NCBI RefSeq assembly: GCF_900169565.1
Contig: NZ_LT828648.1
Coordinates: 3,756,501 to 3,820,500, forward strand
Source of the DNA: Nitrospira japonica
Lineage (GTDB): Bacteria; Nitrospirota; Nitrospiria; Nitrospirales; Nitrospiraceae
Reading direction: 5' to 3'
DNA: 64,000 bases
Shown: piece after piece, positions 30,524 through 40,534 of the stretch
How the letters are laid out: every line of letters starts with the position of its first letter
Position numbering within the stretch: the first letter of the stretch is position 1
The notes under the pieces: model-generated
The model's database searches: none
Seen by the model: the letters and a program-made list of their open reading frames with translations, nothing else
Told to the model about the DNA's origin: nothing
Made by a program: the position numbers and the translations under genes

Positions 30524-33500
30524 TCACGTCTTGCCGTTCCTGCCGCCCGCGCCCTGGCTCGCCGCAAGCTTGGCCCTTCTGGGCAGCGCCACAATGTCGG
30601 GGGCGGGCCGGGCCCCGTCGGCCTTGCTTCCACGAATTTCCGCCGCGAGCCCCGCCACCGTCGGAGCCTCGAAAAACTTCCGCAGCGCGACTTCGACGCC
30701 GAAGACCTCCTGGACGCGGTTCAGAATTTGGAGCGCCGCCAGCGATTCGCCGCCGAGGGCGAAGAAGTCTTGCCGGAGTTCCACCTGCTCGATGCCGAAG
30801 ATCTGCTTCCAGATGAACGCCACCTGCTCTTCGATCGTGGCGCCCGGCACCGGCGCGGTATGACCCGTCCCCGGCCTCGCCGGCTCACAGGTTCCGCCGA
30901 AGGCGGCATGACCAGTCGCGTGCGCAAGCGCCGTTCGCGCGCTGTACGCGATCACCGAGGAAAGATCGCGTACCGACACCATGACCTGGGGCGTGAACCG
31001 ATTCTCGAGAATCCGGGCGAACACCTCCAGGCCTTCCGCAGCCGTCATGCCGTCGAATTCCGATCCGTCGATCTGCATCGCGTTCAAACGCGCCTCGGCC
31101 TTCGCCGCCATTCCGACTTGATTCCATCGATCGAAATTCACGCTGATTGCGCGCAGGCCGCGTCGAGACATCGCGTGGGCGAGCGCATCCAGCGCGGCGT
31201 TGGCGCCGCAATAGCCGGCTTGGCCGACGCCGCCGGTCAATGCGTTCAACGACGAGCAGAAGACCAGAAAATCGAGCGGGACATCGCGCAGGATCTCGTC
31301 CAGCACCAGCGCGCCGGCGACTTTCGGCGCGAATTCATCCCATGAGGCTTCGACGGTCTTAAGATCGAGAAGACCGCCGCCGGCGATGCCCGCCGCATGC
31401 ACCACGCCATGGATGGCGCCGAACCGCTCACGCGTCGTCGCCGCGACCGTGCGCATCTGCCCGGCATCCGCCACGTCCGCGTTGAGGACGAGAATCTCGG
31501 CGCCGGCCGCCCGGAGCGCATCGACCGACCGTTGCTGTTCTTCGGAGGGCTTCGACCGGCCCACCAGGACCAGGCGGGCCCGAACCGTTTGAAACAGATA
31601 GTCCGCAAGAGCGAGTCCGACGCCGCCGAGGCCTCCCGTGATGAGATACACACCGTGCATCCGCAAGCAGGCTGGCTTGTCCGACCGATCGATCCGGACC
31701 GACTCATGGGCCGGCACCCAGCGATATGACCCGCGATAAGCGACCACGGGGTCGTCGGATTGCGTCTCGGCAAGGAGTCCGTCGATCAGCCGGTCGTCCA
31801 GCAACGGCGATCCCGTCCGGTCTTCGAGATCGATCGTCCGATAGGCGAGGTTGGCATATTCCTGAGGCGCCACCCGGCAAACTCCCAGCAGCGGCGCGAG
31901 CGCGGGCCGCAACTCTTCGTCACCCGTCACGTCCTGCAGGCCGGTCGTGAGCACCAGAATCCGCGTCGATTCGGCTGACGTTCGGCTTCCCAGCGCCTGC
32001 GTCAAAAAGACGAGGCTATGGAATCCACGATCTTGCGCGAGGCGAAACCGGTCAACGGTCAGATCGACGCCGGGCGTTCGGACGTTCCAGCAGTGCGCCA
32101 CCCGTCGCGGCACTCGTTGAGCGTGCCGGAGAGCATCGACCAGCGATTGATAATCGTCACGCACACCGGGACGGATTCGATAACCATGCTGCCCGTCTCG
32201 TTCGAAGCGGTCGCCCGCCGACACGCGGATGACGGAACTCCCCGCCCCTTCCAAATGGCGGACGATGGCGGCACCCGCGCCATGATCATCGAGAAACACC
32301 AACCATGGAGCCGGTTCCGGTTGTGCCGGTCGACGGCATAGGCCCGCCCGTTTCCAAGATGGCCGATACAGCCAGTCGGCGCTGTCGGACTTCTTCGCCG
32401 AGATGTCTCCGAAGGAATCGGCTTCGCTGCGCGCTGCCGGTTCCACCCAAAAGCGCCGCCGCTCGAACGGATACGTCGGCAACGGCACGCGGCCTGCCCG
32501 TTCCCCCCGCAATCCGCTCCACTCGATCGGCACACCCGCTCCCCACAGCCGGCCGACGGCATCAAGAAATTCGGTCGCCTCCTGAACCGCCGCAGCGGCC
32601 CGACGCCGGCGCGACAACGACGCGAACACCGTCGACGTTTCGCCCTCGATCTGCCGTTGTGCGAGTGTGCAGAGCGTCTGACCCGGCCCCACTTCGAGCA
32701 GGACTCGTTCAGGCGCGCGGCGTATCGTGCGAATGCCGTCCGCAAAGCGGACGCCTTGCCTCAAGTGGTCGGTCCAATATCGGGGATCCGTCGCCTGCTC
32801 GGTGGAAATCCACTCTCCGGTCACGTTGGAGACCCATGGAATCGTCGGCGGGCGCCTGGCGGTGTCGCCGACGCGCGTCCGAAAGGATTCCAGGATGGGA
32901 TCCATCATCCTGGAATGGAACGCATGAGATGTTCGGAGCCGCACCGTCTGAATGCCTCGGCCGGCGAGGACTGTTTCCGCCCGATCGATCGACTCGATCG
33001 GTCCGGACCACACGCATTGATTCGGTGCATTGACGGCCGCAAGATCGACATCGTGCTCACGGAGCCACGGAGCCGCTTCGGCTTCGGGCATCGAGACCGC
33101 CAGCATGGCGCCGGCCGGCAGAGCCTGCATGAGCCGGCCTCGCAGAGCGACCAATGAGAGGGCGTCCTCCAGCGAGAAGACCCCGGACAAACAGGCGGCG
33201 ACGTACTCCCCGATGCTGTGGCCGATCATGCCCTGCGGCTGCACACCCAGGCTCATCCAGAGCCGGGCGAGCGCATACTCCAGGGCGAAGAGAGCCGGCT
33301 GCGTGACGGCCGTTCGGTCGAGCCGTTCGGGATCCGCCGTGCTTTCTTCGAACAACCATGGCCTGATGTCTCCTCCGACGTGCGGCACGAGAAGCTCCGC
33401 GCACCGATCGATCTGCTCCCGAAAAACCGGCTGGCACCGATAGAGGCCGACACCCATCGTGGGGTATTGGGATCCCTGGCCCGAGAACAGAAACACCACC

Positions 33501-35122
33501 GGCCGCGCCCCGTCCGCCGCCGTGCTCGTTCTCGTCTCGTCGGGACGGCCGAGTGCGGCGACGGCCTCGTCGACTGTGTCCGCCGCAATCCATCGGCGAT
33601 GGGCAAACGCGCGCCTACCCTCTTGCAACGTATACGAGACGTCGGCCGGATGGATGCTCCGGTCTTCGCCGAGACGGGCTGCCAGCTTGCGGCATGCGTC
33701 GCTCAACGCCGATGCCGATCTGGCGGAGAGTACGAAAAGATGCGGGCCGGACTCGGCCGGCCTGGAATCGGACAGGGGCGCTTCCTCCAGGACGACGTGC
33801 GCGTTGGTTCCACCGAGGCCGAATGAACTGACGCCGGCCCTGCGGGGCGTCCCATTGCGCGCCCAATCCGCCAACTTCTCGTTGACGTAAAACGGGGTCT
33901 CGGCAAAGGCGATTTCGGGATTCGGCCGGCTGAAATGCAAACTGGGAGGAATCTGCCGATGCGATAGCGCGAGCACCGCCTTGATCAAGCCCGCGATCCC
34001 GGCAGCCGCGTCCAGATGTCCGATGTTGGTCTTGACGGAGCCCAGCGCGCAGAAGCCCCGCCGGTCCGTGCCGGCACGAAAGGCTTGGGTCAGGGCGGCG
34101 ACTTCGATCGGGTCGCCCATCGGCGTGGCGGTGCCGTGGGCCTCGACATACGTGATCGAGTCCGGTTCCACTCCGGCGGCGGCCTGAGCCGCTTGAATGA
34201 CCTTGGCCTGTCCTTCGATGCGAGGCGCGGTATAGCCGACCTTCTGCGCCCCGTCGTTGTTTACGGCGGATCCTTTGATCACGGCCAGAACATGGTCGCC
34301 GGCGGCTTGCGCGTCCTCCAACCTCTTCAGCAGGACGAGGCCGACGCCGCTGCCGCCGACCGTGCCCCGCGCATCCGCGTCGAACGTCCGGCAATGCCCG
34401 TCCGGCGAGGCGATGCCGCCCTTCTGATAGAGGTATCCGACTTTCTGAGGCACGTTGATCGAAATCCCGCCCGCCAGAGCCATCTCGCATTCCCCCGCGA
34501 GCAGGCCCTGGCAGGCCAGATGCACGGCGACGAGGGAAGTGGAACAGGCCGTCTGAACTGCGACGCTGGGGCCTTCCAGGTTTAGCTTGTAGGACACGCG
34601 CGTCGGCAGCGAATCTTTCTCCACGCCGAGCACCGCAGCCATGTCGGCGGCCGACTGGAGCGTGAGGCCGTGAGGAAAGAGGTTGAAGAGATAGCCGCTG
34701 GAACTCGAGCCGGCATAGCAGCCAATGGCACCCTGAAACCGTTGCGGGTCGTAGCCGGCATGTTCGAACGTTTCCCAGGCGCATTCCAAAAACAGGCGCT
34801 GCTGGGGATCCATGAGTTCGGCCTCCCGCGGCGTCACGCTGAAGAACGCCGCGTCGAACAGATCGATGCCCTCCAGGACGCCCCGCCGCTTGACGTAGGT
34901 TCGGTCTCGCTGCAATCGGGCGGGCACGCCGGAGGCCGTCAGGTCCTCTTCGCTGAGCGTGGCAATGGACTCGACGCCGTCTCGCAGATTGCGCCAAAAC
35001 GCGTCGCAATCGCCGGCGCCGGGGAAGCGTCCGGCTATTCCGATGACCGCGATGTCTAATCCCTCGCGCTCCCGATCGTGGTCGTGCCGTTGCACCGGAT
35101 CCCGCTCCTTGTCAGATGCCAT
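30524..35122 (-). CDS. Type I polyketide synthase module, KS-AT-KR-ACP
   Basis: 1532 residues. The ketosynthase (about 22-445) has the active-site Cys in TACSTS (about 192) and the two His in EAHGTA (about 327) and NIGH (about 367). The acyltransferase (about 540-830) has FSGQGSQ, GHSIGE and a HAFH motif, which points to malonyl-CoA. A ketoreductase has TGGLGGVG at about 1160 and catalytic Tyr in GYCGAN. The ACP has LGGESL at about 1455. There is no dehydratase, enoylreductase or methyltransferase. Placed after a C-A-PCP module, it should extend an aminoacyl chain by two carbons and reduce it to a beta-hydroxy-gamma-amino (statine-like) unit. The ATG at 35122 overlaps the previous stop by 11 bases; a GTG nine codons on, with AAGGAG upstream, is an alternative start. 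Confidence 0.95.
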   Translation of the reverse strand: MASDKERDPVQRHDHDREREGLDIAVIGIAGRFPGAGDCDAFWRNLRDGVESIATLSEEDLTASGVPARLQRDRTYVKRRGVLEGIDLFDAAFFSVTPREAELMDPQQRLFLECAWETFEHAGYDPQRFQGAIGCYAGSSSSGYLFNLFPHGLTLQSAADMAAVLGVEKDSLPTRVSYKLNLEGPSVAVQTACSTSLVAVHLACQGLLAGECEMALAGGISINVPQKVGYLYQKGGIASPDGHCRTFDADARGTVGGSGVGLVLLKRLEDAQAAGDHVLAVIKGSAVNNDGAQKVGYTAPRIEGQAKVIQAAQAAAGVEPDSITYVEAHGTATPMGDPIEVAALTQAFRAGTDRRGFCALGSVKTNIGHLDAAAGIAGLIKAVLALSHRQIPPSLHFSRPNPEIAFAETPFYVNEKLADWARNGTPRRAGVSSFGLGGTNAHVVLEEAPLSDSRPAESGPHLFVLSARSASALSDACRKLAARLGEDRSIHPADVSYTLQEGRRAFAHRRWIAADTVDEAVAALGRPDETRTSTAADGARPVVFLFSGQGSQYPTMGVGLYRCQPVFREQIDRCAELLVPHVGGDIRPWLFEESTADPERLDRTAVTQPALFALEYALARLWMSLGVQPQGMIGHSIGEYVAACLSGVFSLEDALSLVALRGRLMQALPAGAMLAVSMPEAEAAPWLREHDVDLAAVNAPNQCVWSGPIESIDRAETVLAGRGIQTVRLRTSHAFHSRMMDPILESFRTRVGDTARRPPTIPWVSNVTGEWISTEQATDPRYWTDHLRQGVRFADGIRTIRRAPERVLLEVGPGQTLCTLAQRQIEGETSTVFASLSRRRRAAAAVQEATEFLDAVGRLWGAGVPIEWSGLRGERAGRVPLPTYPFERRRFWVEPAARSEADSFGDISAKKSDSADWLYRPSWKRAGLCRRPAQPEPAPWLVFLDDHGAGAAIVRHLEGAGSSVIRVSAGDRFERDGQHGYRIRPGVRDDYQSLVDALRHAQRVPRRVAHCWNVRTPGVDLTVDRFRLAQDRGFHSLVFLTQALGSRTSAESTRILVLTTGLQDVTGDEELRPALAPLLGVCRVAPQEYANLAYRTIDLEDRTGSPLLDDRLIDGLLAETQSDDPVVAYRGSYRWVPAHESVRIDRSDKPACLRMHGVYLITGGLGGVGLALADYLFQTVRARLVLVGRSKPSEEQQRSVDALRAAGAEILVLNADVADAGQMRTVAATTRERFGAIHGVVHAAGIAGGGLLDLKTVEASWDEFAPKVAGALVLDEILRDVPLDFLVFCSSLNALTGGVGQAGYCGANAALDALAHAMSRRGLRAISVNFDRWNQVGMAAKAEARLNAMQIDGSEFDGMTAAEGLEVFARILENRFTPQVMVSVRDLSSVIAYSARTALAHATGHAAFGGTCEPARPGTGHTAPVPGATIEEQVAFIWKQIFGIEQVELRQDFFALGGESLAALQILNRVQEVFGVEVALRKFFEAPTVAGLAAEIRGSKADGARPAPDIVALPRRAKLAASQGAGGRNGKT

Positions 35123-38100
35123 CTTTGGCGCCTTGCCGCTGTTCCCGCTGCCGGCGAAGCCGGCGCACGCCGGCCGTGCGCCGCTCTTTCGCGCGATGCG
35201 CCAGATCCGCGTTCTCCTCCGCGCCTCCGCGATCCGTGCCGTCCCCGCTTCCCTCGAGATACGCGGCCAGCGACTGCACGGTCGGATACCGGAAGAGATC
35301 GAGCATCGCGAGCGGACGACGACTCAACGAACGAAGGCTGGTGAGGATCTTGGCCAGCAGGAGAGAATGACCGCCAAGATCGAAGAAGTTATCCTGCCGA
35401 CCGACGGCCGCCACGCCCAGCGCGTCCTTCCAGATTTCCGCGATTGCCTGTTCGGTTTCTGTCTCGGGCGGCGACGATGCGGCTGGGGTCTCCGGCGAGC
35501 GTTGGACCAGCGCGCGCAAGGCCTCGCGATCGACCTTGCCCCGTTCGGTCAACGGAAACGCATCCAGGAATACCCAGACCGCCGGCACCATATATTCCGG
35601 AAGACGTTCCGCGAGAAAGGAACGGAGCTGCTGCATGGAGAGAGACGAGCCCTCCCGAAGCACGGCATACCCGACAAGCCGAACCGGTGCGGAGATTTCC
35701 CCCGCCCGATCGGCCGATTCGAGATACACACGCACGTCTTTGACGTCGGCATGTTCTCGGGACCAGAACTCGATTTCGGCCGGCTCGACCCGGAAGCCCC
35801 TGATCTTGATCTGATCGTCACCGCGTCCCAGAAAATCCAGGTTGCCGTCCGGACGCCTCCGGACCCGGTCGCCGGTGCGGTACAGCCGCGCCCCCGGCTG
35901 GTCGCTGAAGCCGTGAGGAACAAACCGATCGGCAGTCAGCCCCGGTTGACCGTGGTAGCCTCGGGCCAGTCCAACCCCGCCAATGCACAGTTCACCGGCG
36001 ATGCCGGCCGGAACCGGCTGGAGAGACGAATCGAGGACATACAACTGCACATTCGAGATGGGGCGCCCGATCGGCACCGCAGCCAGGGACATCCAGCTGC
36101 GATCCTCACCCGGGACGAAATAACTCGCGGTGACCGTCGCTTCGGTCGGACCGTACGAATTGCACCAGGCAATCCGATCGCCGACGAGCCGCTGCCACCG
36201 GGCCAGGTTGTCCGGCAACGCCTTTTCGCTTCCGACGACGACCAATCTGACGGACGGCGGGAGCGTCGTTCCATTCTGCTCCATCACCTCGGTCCAGTCG
36301 GCCCAGTACGGGGTCGGCAGGTTGAGCAGCGTCAGTCCGTGATCCAGGATGAAGCGATGGAGATCGGCAAATGCGGTCACCGGCTCATTCGGCCGCAATA
36401 CGACGGTGGCACCGGCAGCCCAGCTGGGAAAACACTCTTCCGCCGCGACGTCGAAGCTGACGGAGGCAAACTGAAGCACGCGGTCGCCCGGGCCCAATCC
36501 ATAGTGACGCACCATCGCCGTGCTGTGGTTTACCAGGGACCGGTGCGAAATCGCGGTGCCTTTCGGCCTGCCTGTCGTGCCGGAGGTATAGAGCACATAG
36601 GCGAGATTGTCGGGCCCCACGGACACGGGGGCGGCGAGCGACGGAGCAGCGGCGACGCTCTGCCATTCTTCATCCAACGCCAAAACGGGAACGCCGCAAT
36701 CGGAAACGGCGGGGCGGCTGCGGCCCTGGATCAGGAGCAGCTCCGCTCCGCTGTCCCGAATCATGAAGGCCAACCGGTCTCCGGGATAGGCTGGATCCAT
36801 CGGCACATATGCGGCCCCTGCCTTGAGCACGCCGAGCAGTCCCACCACCATTTCAAGCGAGCGCTCCACGCACAAAGCGACTCTGGTCTCCGTCGTCAGG
36901 CCCCGCGACCTCAAATAGGCGGCAAGCCGGTTCGAGCGGGCATCCACGTCCGCATAGCCGTACGCGCGGCCCTCTGCGACCAGCGCGACGGCGTCGGGTC
37001 TCATACGCGCTTGTTCTTCGAACAGGTGGTGGAGACAGTGCGAGCTTGGATAGTCCGCGGCAGTTCGATTGCAATCCACGAGCACCGCAGCACGCTCGTC
37101 CCCGGACAACATCGCGAGTTCGCTGAGACGGGCCTGAGGACGCCGAACGATTTGCCGGAGCAGCTCGTCAAAGTGAGTGGCCATGCGGGCCATCGTGTCG
37201 CCGGCGAACAGGTCCGTGCTGTATTCAAGGACCGCGCTTACGCTCCCATCCGGCTGCGCCGTCAACTCTAACGCCAGGTCGAAGGCCGACGTGCCGGTAC
37301 TCGTCGCCATTCGCCGGACGTCACAGCCGCTCAACCGGCAGAGGTCCGGCGGATTGTCCTCGAGGACCATCATCACCTGATAGATCGGCGTATGGCTGAG
37401 GGATCGCGGTATCTGGAGGGTCTCGACCAATCGCTCGAACGGAACGTCCTGATGTGCCTGCGCGCCAAGTACCGTCTTGCGCACCCGCTCGAGTAATTCG
37501 ATGAACGGCGGATCACCGGACAGATCGGCGCGCACCGCAACCGTATTCACGAAGCAGCCGATGAGATCTTCGCTGTCCAGTTTGCCGCGGTTGGCCACCG
37601 GCGTTCCGACACAGAAATCGGTCTGGCCGCTGTATCGGCTCAACAGCACGTCGAATGCCGCGAGCAAGGTCATGAACGACGAGCACCGCCGCGTCCTGCT
37701 GAGCGCGTCGATCCGCGTGCCGATCTCCCGATCGATCGTCCATGCGTGCCGGGCGCCGCTTTGCCCCTGAACCGCCGGCCGCGGAAAATCGAACGGCAGT
37801 GTCAACGTGTGCGGCGCTCCCTCCAGCTGACGGCGCCAATAGTGCTCCTGCTTCTTCCATTCTTCTCCGTCCGCTTGCTCCCGCTGCCGCAGCACCGTGT
37901 CCACGTACTGCACCGGCAGCGCGGGGAGCGGCGACGGAAGTCCTGCGAGAAACGCCTCGTACAGGCGCGAGAGTTCGCGGCTGAGCACGCGCATGGACCA
38001 GCCGTCGGCCGCGATGTGATGGACGGTCAACAACAGGACATGCTCGGACTCGCCGAGTCGTAGAAGCCTGGTCCGCAGAACCGGTCCCCGGCTCAAATCG

Positions 38101-40478
38101 AACAGGCGACGCGCCTCGTCGGTCATCGCGCGCCTGAGCCGTTCTTCCCTATCGGCGCCCGCGAACGCGGAGAGATCGTCGATCGAAAGGACGCCGTCGA
38201 CTGGAGGGACGATGCGTTGCCCTGGCCGTCCGCCGTCCAATACGAACAGGGACCGGAGTATGTCGTGGCGCCGGATGATTTCCGCGTGGGCGCGTTCGAG
38301 CGCCGGGACATCGAGCGGTCCGGCGATGTGGAGCGCCACGGGAATGTTGTTGAATGGGCTGTCCGGAGACAGTTGATCCAGAAACCAGAACCGGTCCTGC
38401 GAATAGGACAACGGCATCACGTCCATGCGGCGTTCCCGAGCCGCCCCCGACGGCTGTTTGATCGCCGGAAGCTCGGCCAGGCGGCGCGACTCCACCAGTG
38501 CGGCGAGTCCGGCCACGGTAGGAGTATCGAACAGCGACTCCAACGACACGTCCACATCGTAGATCTTCCGTAGGCGGACCAACACCTGCGTGCCGCGCAA
38601 CGAGTCTCCGCCCAGCGCGAAGAAGTCGTCGTCCGGTCCGACGGATGCACGGCCGAGCACCTGCGCCCAGACCCCGGCGATCGCCCTTTCGACGGAATCA
38701 GCGGGACCCCAGGCGTGGGCTTCTACGGCTGGTGCTCCACCGGTTTGCAAGACCGCGCGGATCGTGTCCAACCCATCCGTCAAGAATTTCTCCCGGCACA
38801 GACGTCGCTGCACTTTTCCGCTGGACGTCTTGGGAAGCGTGCCCTGCTTGATCAATACGACCGCATGAACCTGGATCTCGTGGTGCTCGGCGACGGCCTG
38901 GCGGATGTCGGCGATGAGGGCTTCGACGTCCAGGCCGGCTCGTCCAGCCAGTTCCTGCACGACGACCAACTGCTCGTCACTCTCAACCTCGACTGAAAAC
39001 GCCGCGCTGCCGCCGGCCCGCAGGGCAGGATGCACGCCTTGAACCGTCGCTTCGATATCGTGGGGATAGTGGTTGCGCCCGCGGATAATGATCAGGTCTT
39101 TCAACCGGCCGACGACGAATAGTTCGCCGTCTTTCGTCACCCCGAGATCGCCGGTTCGAAGAAACGGGCCTTCGCCGCTTTCCGCGATGACGGCCTCGAA
39201 GGTCTGGGCTGTTGCATCCCGCCTGTTCCAGTAGCCTCGCGCCACGCTCGGCCCCTTGACCCACACCTCTCCCACCGCCCCGTCCGGACGGACAGTACGG
39301 CTATCCGGATCGACGATGCGGATCTGTTGATCCAGTCCCGATATGCCGCACCCAACCAGACGCTGAGCGTCGCGCTCGTCCGCGGAGTCCACCAGGCGGG
39401 CCTGCGCGAGAGCCGCCTTTTCCACGTTTCGCAGCATCGGAGCACGGCCGTGCACTCCTCCCGACACGAACAGGGTGGCCTCGGCCAATCCGTAGCAGGG
39501 ATAAAAGGCCTCCCGCCTGAATCCGCACGGCCCGAAAGTCTCCGTGAAACGATCCAGCGTTCCGGGATGAATCGGCTCCGCCCCGTTGAACGCCACCGAC
39601 CAGGAACTGAGGTCCAGCGAGGCTCGCTCCTCTTCATTCACGTGGCGCACGCAGAGGTCGTAGGCGAAATTCGGCGCGCCGCTCGTCGTGGCCCGATACC
39701 GGGAAATGGCCGACAGCCAGCGAAACGGCCGCTGCATGAAATGCGCGGGAGACATCAGGACGCAGGGCCGCCCCAAATACAACGGCTGCAGCACGTTTCC
39801 GATCAATCCCATGTCGTGATACAGCGGCAGCCATCCCAGCACGGTCGTCTGTGCCGTATGGCCGAAGGCCTGCCGGATCATGTGCTGGTTGTGCAAAAGA
39901 TTGTCGTGCCCGACCATCACGCCCTTCGGCGAACCCGTCGATCCGGAGGTGTATTGGAGGAAGGCAAGCGTCTCACCCGTTACGGTTGGACGCCGCCATT
40001 GATCTTCGATGGCAGCCGGCACCGCATCGGTCTCCAGCCATCGGAGACGCGACAGGCCGGCAAGCGTCTCGGGTTCTTGGTCCGCAAACCGTTCGATGTT
40101 CGCGCGAATTTTCCCGGTCGTGAGGGCGAAGATGGCTCCGGAATCGGCGAGCACGGCCTGCAGGCGTCCCATGGTTCGCTTCCGCAGAGGCGGATAGGCC
40201 GGCACCGCCACCACCTGGGCATACAGGCAACCGATGAATGCGGCGATGTAGTCAAGGCCGGGAGGGAACAGCAGGATGGCCCGTTCATCCCGCGCGCCGA
40301 ACGACTGCAGCCAGGCGGCGATCGCGCGAGCACGGCGATCGAGTTCCCCGTACGTCAGTTCACACGCTTCAGTCTCCCCGTCGAGGAGAAACGTGTACGC
40401 GGATTGCGCGGGGGACTCGCCTGCTCTTCGGCGGGCGAGATCGACCAGAGTCTTGTCTCCGTGCTGACCTACCCCCAC
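35112..40478 (-). CDS. Fatty-acyl-AMP ligase / NRPS hybrid, FAAL-ACP-C-A-PCP (lipo-initiation module)
   Basis: About 1788 residues. The FAAL domain (about 10-575) has YTSGSTGSPKGV, a FNGAEPI motif and GYWNRRD; it activates a fatty acid as acyl-AMP and loads it on the following ACP (LGGDSL, about 595-665). Then come a C domain (about 690-1120, HHIAADGW), an A domain (about 1150-1650) and a PCP (LGGHSL, about 1665-1740). The A pocket reads D-V-E-N-V-V-S-V-T-K, which I cannot assign. Glu and Asn at the third and fourth positions are shared with an Orn/hydroxy-Orn code, so a basic residue is possible. I prefer the GTG at 40478, which has GGAGG 7 bases upstream. An ATG at 40514 adds 12 residues but has no ribosome-binding site. 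This is the first gene of the biosynthetic row. Confidence 0.93.
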   Translation of the reverse strand: MGVGQHGDKTLVDLARRRAGESPAQSAYTFLLDGETEACELTYGELDRRARAIAAWLQSFGARDERAILLFPPGLDYIAAFIGCLYAQVVAVPAYPPLRKRTMGRLQAVLADSGAIFALTTGKIRANIERFADQEPETLAGLSRLRWLETDAVPAAIEDQWRRPTVTGETLAFLQYTSGSTGSPKGVMVGHDNLLHNQHMIRQAFGHTAQTTVLGWLPLYHDMGLIGNVLQPLYLGRPCVLMSPAHFMQRPFRWLSAISRYRATTSGAPNFAYDLCVRHVNEEERASLDLSSWSVAFNGAEPIHPGTLDRFTETFGPCGFRREAFYPCYGLAEATLFVSGGVHGRAPMLRNVEKAALAQARLVDSADERDAQRLVGCGISGLDQQIRIVDPDSRTVRPDGAVGEVWVKGPSVARGYWNRRDATAQTFEAVIAESGEGPFLRTGDLGVTKDGELFVVGRLKDLIIIRGRNHYPHDIEATVQGVHPALRAGGSAAFSVEVESDEQLVVVQELAGRAGLDVEALIADIRQAVAEHHEIQVHAVVLIKQGTLPKTSSGKVQRRLCREKFLTDGLDTIRAVLQTGGAPAVEAHAWGPADSVERAIAGVWAQVLGRASVGPDDDFFALGGDSLRGTQVLVRLRKIYDVDVSLESLFDTPTVAGLAALVESRRLAELPAIKQPSGAARERRMDVMPLSYSQDRFWFLDQLSPDSPFNNIPVALHIAGPLDVPALERAHAEIIRRHDILRSLFVLDGGRPGQRIVPPVDGVLSIDDLSAFAGADREERLRRAMTDEARRLFDLSRGPVLRTRLLRLGESEHVLLLTVHHIAADGWSMRVLSRELSRLYEAFLAGLPSPLPALPVQYVDTVLRQREQADGEEWKKQEHYWRRQLEGAPHTLTLPFDFPRPAVQGQSGARHAWTIDREIGTRIDALSRTRRCSSFMTLLAAFDVLLSRYSGQTDFCVGTPVANRGKLDSEDLIGCFVNTVAVRADLSGDPPFIELLERVRKTVLGAQAHQDVPFERLVETLQIPRSLSHTPIYQVMMVLEDNPPDLCRLSGCDVRRMATSTGTSAFDLALELTAQPDGSVSAVLEYSTDLFAGDTMARMATHFDELLRQIVRRPQARLSELAMLSGDERAAVLVDCNRTAADYPSSHCLHHLFEEQARMRPDAVALVAEGRAYGYADVDARSNRLAAYLRSRGLTTETRVALCVERSLEMVVGLLGVLKAGAAYVPMDPAYPGDRLAFMIRDSGAELLLIQGRSRPAVSDCGVPVLALDEEWQSVAAAPSLAAPVSVGPDNLAYVLYTSGTTGRPKGTAISHRSLVNHSTAMVRHYGLGPGDRVLQFASVSFDVAAEECFPSWAAGATVVLRPNEPVTAFADLHRFILDHGLTLLNLPTPYWADWTEVMEQNGTTLPPSVRLVVVGSEKALPDNLARWQRLVGDRIAWCNSYGPTEATVTASYFVPGEDRSWMSLAAVPIGRPISNVQLYVLDSSLQPVPAGIAGELCIGGVGLARGYHGQPGLTADRFVPHGFSDQPGARLYRTGDRVRRRPDGNLDFLGRGDDQIKIRGFRVEPAEIEFWSREHADVKDVRVYLESADRAGEISAPVRLVGYAVLREGSSLSMQQLRSFLAERLPEYMVPAVWVFLDAFPLTERGKVDREALRALVQRSPETPAASSPPETETEQAIAEIWKDALGVAAVGRQDNFFDLGGHSLLLAKILTSLRSLSRRPLAMLDLFRYPTVQSLAAYLEGSGDGTDRGGAEENADLAHRAKERRTAGVRRLRRQREQRQGAKDGI

Positions 40479-40517
40479 CTGACTCCCTCCGAACGGTAGA
40501 CACACCCCGAGCATAAA

Positions 40518-40534
40518 ATGACGGAATCCGTCAT
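40518..40534. promoter_or_regulatory. 17-base perfect palindrome upstream of the biosynthetic operon
   Basis: ATGACGGA-A-TCCGTCAT reads as two 8-base arms around one base, about 40 bases upstream of the preferred start of the FAAL/NRPS gene. A related half-site, tgacggaatacg, recurs near 40794 in the same intergenic region. The position would suit an operator or activator site controlling the whole cluster. It does not match the Fur consensus. No transcription start is known to me. Confidence 0.45.
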
